A stretch of DNA of 64,000 nt from Plazaster borealis (lineage: Eukaryota; Echinodermata; Asteroidea; Forcipulatida; Labidiasteridae). Where the stretch lies: contig CM037461.1 in assembly GCA_021014325.1 (NCBI GenBank), forward strand, positions 21,685,376-21,749,375, in the 5' to 3' direction. Shown piece by piece: positions 20,062-30,881 of this stretch (within the stretch, counting starts at the first letter, position 1; the number at the start of each line of letters is the position of its first letter). Under the pieces are notes generated by a model, which was given only the letters and a program-made list of their open reading frames with translations, searched no databases and was not told the DNA's origin. Both the position numbers and the translations under genes were made by a program.

Positions 20062-20572
20062 CTGTATTCGCTCTTTGCACGGACCCGCCATGTGCGTGTA
20101 GAGCCTTCACTTCATGCTTCATTTTTACTGTATTTATGCATCTCTGTTTAGATAAAAGTGTCAGTACATTACCGTGACAATACAGAGTTTATATACTGTA
20201 AGGCAAAATAATAAAAAATTCATGTTTGGCATCCCCACCCGCTTCCTTTTTAGAGGCCGTCTGCTTTTTTGTGTTTTTTTAATGATTTTTTTATATAAAT
20301 TTATAACGATCCCTGACAAATTTGTTTTCTTTTTTAAATAAATAAGATCATTTTTTAGACTTTAGCACACCAAAAAAAGCTGGCAACCATCTTGAAAAAT
20401 AGCCCGGCCGGTTGTCTTGAAAAATATGTCGGGCGGCCATTTTATTTTTTGAAAAAAAAACCCCCAAACCATCCTTCCTTTTTTCAGAAAGGCAGGATGC
20501 TAAACATTTTTTTTCTTCTCCAATTCGAGGCTCTACACGCAAATGGCTGACCGTGCAAACGGTGAATACAGC
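20062..20572. mobile_element. 511-bp element with about 42-bp TIRs
   Basis: The left end runs from CTGTATTCG through TTTGCACGG to TGCGTGTAGAGCC; the right end carries GGCTCTACACGCAAATGGC, CCGTGCAAAC and GAATACAG inverted. Identity over 42 bp is roughly 80 percent. No transposase frame was recognised. Confidence 0.7.
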
Positions 20573-20949
20573 AGGGATGAGAAATTTCAGACTTTTGTCC
20601 GAATTCAGACTTGTCTGCCTGGTTAACAAAAACTGCTAACTGGATTTTTCTTCAAAGTATCATGCTCAAGTATACAAACTCTTCTCTAGCACTGAAGATT
20701 CGCCTTGACCTCTCAGATTTTTTTTCAAATTTTAGGGAATCAATTGGGACGCATGAGAAACGGCAAAAAAATGATATTTTTTTTGCTCCAGGACTCTTAA
20801 TTAGTGAGATTACACTCTAACGAACTTTAAGCTAATTAGCGATACCTCGCGAATTAAAACACCCATATCTCAAGAAGTGTAGCACCTACATTGTAGAGAG
20901 CTGGTTTTGTGCCATTTTGAAACTTGAGTTTCTTGAGATGATTGCAATT
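20573..20949. other. Unassigned stretch
   Basis: Contains GCTAATTAGCGATACC near 20830 (homeodomain-like). No exon was recognised. Confidence 0.35.
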
Positions 20950-21025
20950 CTAAACGTCTCCCTGATTGTTGTACAAAAACTCCCTGATTGCAAGATGCAA
21001 TATGTACGTGCATGTTGGCAGCCCT
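20950..21025. repeat. Fragment of the CAGAGCTGCC family (H2)
   Basis: CTCCCTGATTGTTGTACAAA, CCCTGATTGCAAGATGC and TTGGCAGCCCTG match the right part of 30882-31489. Confidence 0.65.
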
Positions 21026-21480
21026 GTGTACATATGACGCAGTCAGGCAGGCAACTTCTCAGTTGATCAGCTGATTTTCTTGTCTTTGGTTCCTCAGTTG
21101 TGCCGATGAAAATTGAAAAGTCTTGATGTGTCTTGCACTTTTTTTTTCTTCTCCCCCCCCCTTTTTGTTGTTGCCGGTGCCAAGGGGGGGGGCCCCAAAC
21201 TGCAGTTTCATGTCTCATCAGTGCACAGTGACATCTAAACCCATTGATCGTTATAATTTTCTCGTCTGATAATCCACGCTTCGCTTGCTGTTCATCCCGA
21301 GGCTGAGTACAGAGTAAAATTTCATGTGCAAATAAACATAAACTTGTTCTTCAAATAAACACAGAAGCGATAGAGGGGAAAAATCTTTGTGGGGGGCCTA
21401 ACAAAAAAATTATTTTGTTTCCCGCAGCCCGAGCAATCATTCAATTGTTTTTCTTTTTTCTCCACACTCCTCAGACAAGC
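21026..21480. other. Unassigned stretch
   Basis: C- and G-runs near 21150-21195; no exon or repeat family was recognised. Confidence 0.35.
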
Positions 21481-21484
21481 TTAA

Positions 21485-21872
21485 AGGGTCTGTATACGTT
21501 TGGTAATGACTCTAAAAATCAATGGCAATAAAAACTTACTTTGTAAGAAGTACAGCAGCTTTGGATAGTATCATGCATCTTGAGAAACTTTTCAATTCGA
21601 AGTACTGCGGTTATGGAAAAAGAAACCACTTTTTATCCCCAAAAATTTGAATCTGAGAAGTCTTACTACAGTAACATTTCTCAGATTGTGTATTCCAATT
21701 GCAGATTATTCTTCCTGCGTGGACATAACCGCTCCAGATTTTCGGCGATATCCAAAAAATGCTACCACCTTTTGAAATGAAATTTTCACAGGTTAGTTTT
21801 ATGGTATACATCTACAACTATATAGGATTGAAACAAACACTGGGTTCCAATAACCAAGCGTATACAGACCCT
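21485..21872 (+). mobile_element. Complete TTAA MITE (family T3), 388 bp
   Basis: TTAA at 21481-21484 and 21873-21876. Ends AGGGTCTGTATACGTTTGGT and CCAAGCGTATACAGACCCT. The centre has the imperfect palindrome ATCTGAGAAGTCTTACTACA...TTTCTCAGAT. This is the reference copy for family T3. Confidence 0.85.
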
Positions 21873-22029
21873 TTAAGGATTACAGAGGAGAGCGAAATTG
21901 CACTCGCTCTCCTAAAAAAAAATGCTGTTTTTATAAATAAATGTTTACCCCATCCTCTTTTCTTTTCCAGGCATGTTACAGGAAACTAAAAGTTGTTTTT
22001 GTTAGGCCTGCTTAAACTGAAAGGGAGAG

Positions 22030-22135
22030 TAAAGTACATGTACATGTACAATGGATTATGAAGTGTCTACTGTTTATGTTTACACATGTGCATACATGTA
22101 TACATGTACATGTACATGTACATGTACATGGACCA
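22030..22135. repeat. TACATG microsatellite
   Basis: Two patches of ACATGTACATGTAC-type repeats (about 22034-22050 and 22086-22131). Similar arrays occur at 39516-39547 and 43649-43689. Confidence 0.9.
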
Positions 22136-22384
22136 TGCCTGTCCAAATAAATAGATGCGATTGTAGTAGCTTGAACAGTTAATATAAAATAAACAAAGTC
22201 CTTCGGTGATTGTTTTGAAAATATAATCAATGTCATTTGTTGTCGTTTTGTAGTCACTGTTTTTGCTTTCTATGAGACTGAACAAAATGTAATGAACTTT
22301 TTATGAAAGTCTCATTTTTACTTTCACTACATGTATGGTTTTTTAATTTGACTATCAATTTGTTTAATTGAGGGGTACGTAGTT

Positions 22385-22570
22385 AAAGGCTTTGCACAAC
22401 ACTGGCAAGATTGAACAAAATAAAAGTTCACAGATTTGCACGTAACTTACATGGTACATAAAAATGGTCATCTTGGAAAACGTCCATTGAAATATTTTTG
22501 CTTGAAATGCCATTTATTTTTTTAGGAATTAATAGAACAATTAGTTTTGATCTGGCGAGTCAAAAAGCTG
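22385..22570 (-). mobile_element. TTAA-type MITE fragment (family T2)
   Basis: TTAA precedes AGGCTTTGCACAACACTGGC; ACAGATTTGCACGTAACTTA follows as in family T2. The other end is lost. Confidence 0.5.
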
Positions 22571-22734
22571 ATGTTTGAAAACAGCCGTGGGGTCTTTCAC
22601 CATTTTCTTCAAAACATTTTTGAAAACCGATAAATATTTTGAAACATTGATTATTCTGAGCGGTGCCTCAGCAAGCTTTGTTACTAAGCAAAGACTCAGA
22701 GGGAACCAGGCACAAATAATATACTTTCGCATGG

Positions 22735-22850
22735 TGTTTTGGCTGGTAAGCTGTTTCTGCTAAGCAACAATTGTCTCTGCTCAGCAATTTTTTGTGCTAA
22801 AATGAGTTTTTCTTATTAAATTGGGCCCTGGTTTCTGAACAACTTTTCAT
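22735..22850. mobile_element. GGGCCC-terminal MITE fragment (family P1)
   Basis: TTTTGGCTGGTAAGCTG, TTTTTTGTGCTAAAATGAG and TTATTAAATTGGGCCCTGG form the right half of the family. Confidence 0.6.
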
Positions 22851-24159
22851 TTTTGTACAAAATAAAAAGTATTAAACCTTGATTGGTTTTCCCTTTAGTA
22901 ATGTTTCATTTTTAAAACTGAAAATACTTCTACATTTCCTTCTAATACCGGGTTCTGCTTTCTGATCTGTCGACAACAAGTGCACTCTGTAAGCGTTGGT
23001 GCGTAATTTAATGTACAAGTGACACCTCGTTAATAAGCAAGTTGGAAACCTAATTAAGGAATCGATACTGAAATCTACACCTCTAATTACGGCCGGGTAT
23101 TATCTGCAATGTACGCAAAGTGGAACTTTCAGTCTGCCTTGTAAAGAAAAGACGCACCACGCGTGTGCATTCATTGTACTGTATGATATGTACTGTGCAT
23201 TTTCATTTCATTTATTCTGGTTGTGAAGCCAAGGACTCTCAGAAAAGCGAACTTAATCACTGTACTAGCCAAGAACCCAAATGGAGAGCAGACAATGAAG
23301 GAAGTTTCAGTTTTAGATGTGGGAGGAAAACCCCAGAGAATTATTCCAGGGAAAACCCACGCAGTCAGGTAGGGGGACTGAAAACCCATTCCACATAGTG
23401 CCCCCCACCCCTTTTTCACTGGTCCATATTTCAAATGAAATAGGGATGATTTTCGACACTGAAGTAACCAGTCTGACCACTTGGAACGAATTGTGACTGG
23501 TCCTCTGGTGTTTTAACTGGTATTTGGCCAGCGGACCAGTGCTAAGGGAGAACGCTAATACAATGTATGTGAAAAAAACTGTGTAGCTTTTTTTTCCTGG
23601 TCTTGCTGGTCCAGTAAAAATGTGGAGCTACATGTCCTGTGGATTTTCTTATCTAGTTCAAGCCCTGTGTACAGTGTGCTCTGTGCACCATTCTACACGC
23701 TGTGTGCTCTGTACAGTTTATGAATGTAGGATCATGATACAAAAGCATACTGGGTGTGTACTGCACGCAAATCCTTGCAGATGGATTTAGTCTGGAGGTT
23801 TTAAGAGATAATCCAGATTTTGCATTTCAGTTGATACCCGTTCTCCGATACAGCAAGGGCAGATCACATTCTACAGGGCGTGTTAAAAGCTTGACACGGT
23901 CAAGACGTTGGGGATTATCCCACGTTAGGATTATCTCAAATAATCTTCATCATCATCGTCATCCCCACTTGAAGATCCTCAGTATGTTTTTTGGCCGATT
24001 TGATCAGAAAATTTTGATTTAAACTTTAAACAGCTATTTTTTTTTAGATTCAAGAAAGCCTTTATTTGAGGTTTTGCATGAAAAAAATCTGCGATGATAA
24101 AGTTGGTAGTTAATTTAAAAAAACTAAAAATGAATTATTGTTTGTATAGCCAGATTGTA
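22851..24159. other. Unassigned stretch with a CCAGTAAAA repeat edge
   Basis: TAATTAAGGAATCGATACTG near 23050 has homeodomain-like sites. GCTGGTCCAGTAAAAATGTG at about 23607 and GTCCTGTGGATTTTC match the right end of the dispersed repeat at 8608/31763. No exon was recognised. Confidence 0.4.
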
Positions 24160-24545
24160 CCCCGATGGGCTACTGTACAATTTTTTTTGTTTAGCCCAAG
24201 GTCTGCCAATAGTGCACAATCTCGCTATAACTGTGCATTTTACTTGCCCCCAGAGAGTTTTAGTAGCCCAGATTTTAAACAAGTATTGTCATGTAGATGT
24301 ATCTTTCTGATGTATTTATAGTAGCGACCACAACCAGTTTAATGGTCACATTCACACACTCAAAAATAACTGAATACCCGGTACATTAAAAAAAATGCAT
24401 TATTCACTGTAGTGAAAAGGAAGCAGTGAGCATTTTAAACAAGTAGGTTGGACAGGTTTTTTAGTAGCCCACAGGGCAAGTTGAGAAGTGGTGTTTACGA
24501 GCCCGTAGCAGTTTTTACTGGACAATGTACGCCGGGCTAGTGTTT
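24160..24545 (+). repeat. Dispersed repeat, uninterrupted copy (TAGCCC family)
   Basis: ACTTGCCCCCAGAGAGTTTT, GTAGCCCAGATTTTAAAC, GAGCATTTTAAACAAGTAGG and CACAGGGCAAGTTGAGAAGT recur at 35410-36165, where a MITE sits in the ATTTTAAAC site. This copy provides the empty site. Confidence 0.75.
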
Positions 24546-24612
24546 TGGGGTGAGCCGTGACTTTGAAGGAGGTTAAATAACATGTAGACGAGGCTGGAAA
24601 GAAGGCAGTGAA

Positions 24613-25062
24613 TCATGAAGACACCTCCTCTTTAGATTGTCTCATTTTAATACTAAAACCAACACATAGAGTGATTTGCCAGCAGGGGACTAGTGACTCG
24701 TCTTTGTTGTCAATGACCATATAAGGCAATCTCACAATATAATGGGATAACCCAAAACCAGCAGTGAGGTAATGGGTACAGAATTCCGTCTGGGGAAACG
24801 TTTTGAAGTTTAATCCAATGGCCAGGTGTTTAAGAAAACTCCAAAACTGTACCAAATTTATTGAAGAGTGATTTGAAAACTGTGAGAAATTGAGCAGGAA
24901 TGTAATATAATCGTAGGGTGATCCATTCCATAGTTTTGGACCTTGATAACACATACACTTTTTTGAAGAATGGTAGTTTTGCTCCTGATTTTTTTTGCAA
25001 TGTGTTCTGCCCTTGTACTCAAGAAGATTTTCCTACTCTGTTCCAACCAAGGACCAAATGTC
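24613..25062 (-). pseudogene. Probable LINE reverse-transcriptase C-terminal remnant
   Basis: On the minus strand a frame reading RAEHIAKKIRSKTTILQKS continues, after a frame change near 24950, as CYQGPKLWNGSPYDYITF. The GPKLWN-SLP-like motif is typical of the end of CR1/Jockey-type LINE polymerases. It is frameshifted and lacks the polymerase core, so it is dead. An H1 MITE abuts its upstream side. Identification is by motif recall. Confidence 0.45.
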
Positions 25063-25068
25063 ATGTCT

Positions 25069-25363
25069 AGGGTTCTCCCAAGGTTTTTTTGAAAACTGTG
25101 GGGCATTTTGGGCCAAACTTTTGTGATAATTGGCGCGCTGAATTGAAACAAGGTCTTCGGAATGTTTTCTACTGGGTGTTTTTCTTGGTTTTTGGAGCAT
25201 TCTATTTGGTTTTCATTTCATGTTTTTTGTGAAACTACCTTTTTAAAAAAAACCCCAAAACCCAAACCGTTGTTTGCGTATAAGCCAAATTTTGCGCGCA
25301 TCGGCACACAATTCTTGCGTATCGGCCAGATGTACGCTAGCTTGTGCATGGGGAGAACCCTGG
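25069..25363 (+). mobile_element. CAGGGTTCTCCCC-terminal MITE (family H1)
   Basis: Left end TAGGGTTCTCCCAAGG, right end GGGGAGAACCCTGG, with AATTGAAACAAGGTCTTCGG and TACGCTAGCTTGTGCATG inside. It lies next to the LINE remnant. Confidence 0.75.
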
Positions 25364-26100
25364 TGCCTGTGTGGGTCATCCTGGTCACTTCGTGAAAGCG
25401 GTGACGATGTGTGCACTGCATGCCATGTTTATCAGTCAGCTCGCACCACTATTTGTAGTATACCGTAAAAAAAAAGTATAGATCATGTAGGTCTATATGG
25501 AAAGATACATTTTACATGTAAGATTCTGAATTGTTGTGCATTAGCGACAGTTCCCCTCAAAAATGTATGCAAAGACATGACTTCCTAATCAATGAACTTT
25601 TTTTTCGCACTCTCGCTCTCTCTAACCATCAGTGCGATTCTGTTGATGTGTGGTACATAGTACATGTACACAAATTGTGAGTGTGCAGTGAGCACTTAGC
25701 GGTGGGGGGGGGGGGGTGTAGGGGGTGTCTTGAGAGGTAGGAGACAGCCCCTGGAATACATTGTGGTTGTTTTCTTGGTAAGCGGGTTCAATTTTTGGTC
25801 TTGTCATCTCATGTTTAAAGTGATGTAACAGGCGGAAAGCGTGAAAGGTTTTTTTTGTGAGGAGGGAAAGGGTGTGGGAGGGAAGGAGGGGTTAGTGGAG
25901 GTCTTTGAGGGGCTCGCAGGTCAAATTCAGTTTTGTGATGCACTCCTTTTCCAAAAGATAGAGTCCTTATGAAAGTGGGGGAAAAATTCCCTAAGAACCC
26001 TCTTAAGTTTTGTGCAATCAAAGTAGTGCTGTACATATAATCGTTTTGAATTTCAAACAGAACACACTAAAAGAAAAAAACCCCAATTGAAGTTAGAAGT
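25364..26100. other. Unassigned stretch
   Basis: A G-run of 13-14 near 25707. AATTCAGTTTTGTGATGCAC at about 25925 matches part of the inverted element at 63308. No exon was recognised. Confidence 0.35.
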
Positions 26101-26103
26101 TAA

Positions 26104-26411
26104 AGGAACATTACAGAATTGGTTTTTGCTAACAAAACAGTTGCTGGCAGTGTAAGCACTTTATATAATCCACCATGACAAACTAGTGAAAACACATACA
26201 TTTTGCATATACATATATGTACAAATGCAACAATAATGAAATCATGACCGATCATATCAAATTGTTTTTTTTTATTTCTCATCAAATATGGCATGGCATT
26301 TCAGACAGAAATATTAGATGTTTTCTACTATCATCATCATTTAGAGAAGTTTTTTTTTTTAAAATCTGTGATCTTAAAGAAAATTTTAATTACCAGTTCT
26401 GTAACGTTCCT
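26104..26411. mobile_element. TTAA MITE with 19-bp TIRs (family T5), 308 bp
   Basis: TTAA at 26100-26103 then AGGAACATTACAGAATTGG; right end CCAGTTCTGTAACGTTCCT followed by TTAC, a one-base decay of TTAA. Confidence 0.75.
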
Positions 26412-26505
26412 TTACACTCAATCAGAGATAAATTTTATTTTTTAAACTGTCCCCGGCGACGGATGGCACAGACGAGAGGAGGGAGGGTTCGTGATTAAAT
26501 CGTGA

Positions 26506-26690
26506 AGTCAAACCTGTCATCACAGACAGTGAAAGATGACAAGAAAACGGGGTTGTGTGCCTGAGCAAGTAGGTCAGAAGCGGAGCAAGTAGGTCAGAAG
26601 CAGAACAATTAACAATAATGCCTTTTGTCCATCGTGGTGCTGTGTACGTAACTCGGGTTGACAGACTCTCTTTTCATAATCGTGTGCAAT
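26506..26690 (+). repeat. Local duplication, copy 1
   Basis: TCAAACCTGTCATCACAGAC, GTGCCTGAGCAAGTAGGTCA and GTTGACAGACTCTCTTT recur at 27081-27250 with the same order and orientation. Copy 1 has an extra tandem GGAGCAAGTAGGTCAGAAGC. Confidence 0.85.
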
Positions 26691-27080
26691 CTTCAGATTG
26701 CGCTTTGGAGGTGTGGCAGCTCAAGGTGCTGATTCAGCTAAATTGCGCGGATTTGCAGATTGTGCAATTCTGTAGAATGCGCTCAACACGCAGCGTCGTG
26801 TACACACGTGTGTGCTGTGCATTGAATTGTGGGTATTTTTTATGCTCGGTCGTCCGTAGGAACCGGTTTACTCACAATGGCCGTGGTTCACAAAATCATG
26901 AGACTCAAATCACGGAGATACATGTATCGGTAAATTTTTCTTGTTGTGTTCTGTTTTTTGTTTCAATTTTGTTTACAACATGTTATGTTATTCTGTAAAT
27001 AGATTTCCGTATGTTTAGACTGGAAGCTTAAGAATGGTGGGTAGAAAATAAATTTTATTTTGCCACAAATGTTGATTTTT

Positions 27081-27250
27081 TACGGTCAAACCTGTCATCA
27101 CAGACAGTGAAAGATAAAAGAAAACGGGGGATTGTGTGCCTGAGCAAGTAGGTCAGATGTTGATCGATTTAACAACAGTGCCTCTTGTCTGTCGTGGTGT
27201 TGTGTACAGTGTACCTCACTCGAGTTGACAGTCTCTCTTTCTCATGGTTT
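27081..27250 (+). repeat. Local duplication, copy 2
   Basis: Matches 26506-26690 with substitutions and small gaps. The offset between copies is about 575 bp and the intervening sequence is unrelated. Confidence 0.85.
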
Positions 27251-27790
27251 TTTGTAGAGTTTCTAGGCAATCCCTGTCTGGTCATACGGTCAATGAATAA
27301 CAACGGTGCCCTAGAAATATCATTCACTAAGTGTCTGTGACATCACGGTGCTCCACTCAAGACACCGGTCCTCATCAACGGAGGAAGCGAACAGATACAA
27401 AACAGTCACTGTCGTCGTCTTCACGCAGAAAATTTAATCTCTACTTTTGATTAAAGGTATATCAATACAGGATTATACGTGTTTTTAAACCAGGCTTTCT
27501 GCTTCTTCTCACCCATACACTCTTGCTTTGCTGAGATGTAGAACAAAGAACCATTCCAACAGCTTTATTCCACGTACTGCATCTCTTTAGAACTCCTTGC
27601 CTGGTGCATGTTTCCCTCCATCCTACAATCTAGACTGTTTTAAGAGGAATATGAATTCCTACCTTCCTACCTTCATACTGAGTTATTTTCATCTTAAATG
27701 TTTTCTCATATTTTCTTCATGGAGCCCCCTTACCAAGAGTGGCTTTTTAGCCTTATTTGAGGCAAAGTTGAATTTAAAAATAATTTGATA
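27251..27790. other. Unassigned stretch
   Basis: A mixed-composition segment at 27255-27430 with no repeat match, then a block matching 7495-7590. No exon with splice sites was found. Confidence 0.35.
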
Positions 27791-28165
27791 AAATTCACAA
27801 AAATTCATTGTTTAATTTTAGTCTGAAAGCTTACTGATTATACTGTTCCTTTACTAGAACAATTTTTTTCTGTGAAATATTTCCCTCTAAAATTAAGTCA
27901 TATTCGAGAAAAACGTTTCTGAAACCTAAAAATAAAAATAAAATAAAAATACAACCGCTGATTTCGGTTGTACAACCAAAACTAAGGGAAATGTGTTAAA
28001 CATGCTGAAAATTGTGCTTGGCTTTTCACTATTTTCACTATTTTGACACACACAACGGATTAAGCCCAAATGTTCACAGGTTTGTTATTTCATGTATGGT
28101 TGATCACACAAAACATGAACACTGTCTGCGACTATTAATGTCAGCTCTACCATTCCTGTTTAACA
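27790..28165 (+). mobile_element. TTAA-type MITE relative (family T8), decayed
   Basis: TTTAATTTTAGTCTGAAAGC, GTGAAATATTTCCCTCT, TCATATTCGAGAAAAACG and GTCAGCTCTACCATTCC match the better copy at 32987-33337. Confidence 0.6.
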
Positions 28166-28673
28166 CCCTCAATAATAGAAGGGAGTGACCCTCGTACTCT
28201 TTTATTAATGCATTGCAGGACGCCTCGATAGTGTTACAAAATATTGAGCGATGGTGATTTAAGTCGCTTTTTTTTGTTTCGCCCCGTGTTCGCTCTAGTT
28301 AATGAGTGTAAATTTGAAGAGACAATTTAAATTTGAAGAGACAATTTTTGTGGAGTGCAAATTCAGGGATTTTTTCTTTGGCTTTGTCACTTTGACACGT
28401 GTGCAAGGTATTACTGTGTGATTCATTATTAAGATGCTGTGTGCGATGCCGGTGGGCATCGTTAATGAATTGAATGGAGTTTGCCGCTAATTAGCGAGGA
28501 TTTAATTTGGGGGGGAGTTGATCAGACAAGCCTTTTTTTTTTTAAACACTAGATAAATAAAGTTGGTGTTTGAAATGTTGGCATTGCAGGGATGATTTAC
28601 TAGCGTATGAACCGCCAAAGGATTTGTTTGCACAGTTGTTGCTAACTACGAATCAAAGCGTGTTGAATCGGTT
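28166..28673. other. Unassigned stretch with AT-rich factor-like motifs
   Basis: CATCGTTAATGAATTGAATG and CCGCTAATTAGCGAGG at about 28458-28500 are homeodomain-like. No repeat match was seen. Confidence 0.35.
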
Positions 28674-28677
28674 TTAA

Positions 28678-28974
28678 AGGCAGGGTATACTTTTGGTAAT
28701 TGTCAAAGACCAGTATCCTCACTTGGTGTATCTCAACATATGCATAAAATAAAAAAACCTGTGAAAATTTGGGCTCAATTGGTCATCAAAGTTTCAAGAA
28801 ATAATGAAAGGGAAAAAACACCGTTGTTGCATAGAATAGTGTGCTATCAGATGCCTGTCAGATTCAAATTTGTTGATTAAAAATTACCCCTTTCTCTAAA
28901 ACCACATTACTTCAAAGGGGGTCAACCTTACAATGTTTTATAATATCAACAGCTCTCCAGTGCTCTTTACCAAG
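28678..28974 (+). mobile_element. TTAA MITE (family T1 relative), right end missing
   Basis: TTAA at 28674-28677, left end AGGCAGGGTATACTTTTGGT, body TTTGGGCTCAATTGGTCATC. It is cut at the start of a SINE fragment. Confidence 0.7.
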
Positions 28975-29225
28975 TGTGTTGTGTAATGCACCAGTGCACT
29001 TATTCGGAAAGAGAAGGGGTTTACCCCTGTGTTCCTGGTTTGTTTGGCTGCATATTGCGCCACAGCACCTTGTAAACCATTACATGGTGCTGTAAAGGAA
29101 AAAGGTCTCATAAAATATTTCAAAAACGTAGCTCCACATATACCTTGCATGAAAAATACTGAATGTTGGACTGCCATAAGCGTCACTGAGTGACAGATTG
29201 GAGCGCTATGTAAGAAGCCACTAAT
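28975..29225 (+). mobile_element. tRNA-derived SINE, 3' part
   Basis: From GTGTTGTGTAATGCACC through CACCTTGTAAACCATTACAT to GAGCGCTATGTAAGAAGCCA. The tRNA-like head is absent. Confidence 0.8.
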
Positions 29226-29239
29226 ATGTAACATGTAGT

Positions 29240-29780
29240 TCATTGCACAACACACGGGACCTATGGCTTTACGTCCCATCCAAAGGACGAAGCGTGGTTA
29301 AAGGCACTGAACACGTTTGGAAATTGTCAAAGACCAGTGTTCTCAGTTGGTGTATCCCAACATATGCATAAAATAACAAGCCTGTGAAAATTTGGGCTCA
29401 ATTGGTCATCAAAGTTGCAAGAAAATGATGAAAGAAAAACACCCTTGTTGTACAGTTGTGTGCTTTCAGATATAGGAATAAAAACTTCTTGCAAGAAGTT
29501 TTTATTATTTTCGTGAGAAATTACCTCTTTCTCAAAAACTACGTTACTTCAGAGGGAGTCGTTTCCTACAATGTTTTATACTATCAACAGCTCTCCGTTG
29601 CTTGTTACCAAGTAAGTTTTTATGCTAATATTTGTTTTGAGTCATTACCAAACGTGTACGATGCCTTTAAGTGTCTTGCTCAAGGACACAAGTGTCACGA
29701 CCGGGACTCGAACCCGTACTCTGCTGATCAGAAACACCAGAGCTAGAGACCGGTGTTCTTATCTGCTCGGCCACGACACA
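29240..29780 (-). mobile_element. tRNA-derived SINE 5' part, split by a TTAA MITE
   Basis: ATTGCACAACACACGGGACC...GAAGCGTGG at 29240-29297 and GTGTCTTGCTCAAGGACAC...CGGCCACGACACA at 29671-29780 are two halves of one SINE. Between them lies the MITE 29302-29666 with TTAA on both sides; the intact SINE at 6028-6208 has a single TTAA here. Confidence 0.85.
29302..29666 (+). mobile_element. Complete TTAA MITE (family T1), 365 bp, nested in a SINE
   Basis: TTAA at 29298-29301 and 29667-29670. Ends AGGCACTGAACACGTTTGG and CCAAACGTGTACGATGCCT. The centre holds a perfect 24-bp palindrome (29480-29503, core ACTTCTTGCAAGAAGT). Non-coding. Confidence 0.92.
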
Positions 29781-30099
29781 GCATGGGCCTGCGGTCCAGT
29801 GTAAATTTCTAGCCCTGGTGCTGCAATTGTATCTAGGCCTACTGGACACGTGTACAAAACTCACCCTCACAACTTGGGAATGTTCTTCTAGAGCTGTAAG
29901 GCTCAGCTCATGTTTGATCTATCATTTTCAATTAGACGACTTCTTTGAAAAAGTTCAGAAGGGAATGTTTGGAATCTGCAGGCAGGCTAGACAAAAACAT
30001 CAATCTGGAATGGACGATGCAACACTCTGTAACATGAGAAATGTTTCAATTTGTTTCTCTTTCTTTCAGTTTCTCAACTGGTGTTAAGCAGCGGTGCAA

Positions 30100-30145
30100 T
30101 GAAATTTGTGCGTAACGGCACATGCTAGCTTGTGCATAGTGTTAG
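30100..30145 (+). mobile_element. H1 MITE fragment
   Basis: GCGTAACGGCACATGCTAGC and TTGTGCATAGTG resemble the right end of family H1. Confidence 0.4.
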
Positions 30146-30470
30146 CCAGAGGGGTGTCTGGGTGTCTTTTGGACACCCTGTTTTAAGTTTGGATACCCTG
30201 TTTTATCTGCCATTACAATAAATGTATTGTAAGTGAACAATTTGGACACCCAGTTTTTTAAATTTCCAGCAAATTTGGACACCCTTTTTACCAAATCCTG
30301 GCTGAAACCAGATTGGTGTCTGGGTGTCTTTTGGACACCTTGTTTTAAGTTTGGACATTGTTTTATCTGTCATTATAATAAATGTTTTGTAAAGTGAACA
30401 ATTTGGACACCCAGTTTTTTAAATTTCCAGCAAATTTGGACACCCTTTTACTAAATTCTGGCTAAAACCG
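30145..30470 (+). repeat. TTTGGACACCC repeat, two tandem copies
   Basis: GGGTGTCTTTTGGACACC starts at about 30158 and 30321, each followed by AATTTGGACACCCAG and AAATC/TCTGGCT. A third copy opens the window (1-95). Confidence 0.85.
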
Positions 30471-30881
30471 TCAGCTTGTGTTATGGGGTGAACACTGATA
30501 TTGAAGCCAATGATGGCGATGGGGGAATTCGCCTGCTGCCATCGCTTCTTCACCAATGGTCTTGTCATCATTTGCAATATGCTCATCATTTATGCACTGT
30601 ACACATACAGTACACAGTATCAATTTTTTGCCATCAATGTACATGCACTAGTATGTAAGGTTTGAGATGACCAATTATAAGGAACCTGACCATGCGTGGC
30701 ATCTTTCAAGCTTTGACTTTTCGATAGATTTATAGATCTATACAAGCTGCCCAAATCGAGAATGAGAGTGCATGTGGGATGCATTGAATTTTAAAGGGGA
30801 AAGTGCAAACTGCAAAGTTCAAAGTGATGTACATGTAGAACCTTTGAGGGCTGTCACCTTTAACCCATTTATGTCTTATGC

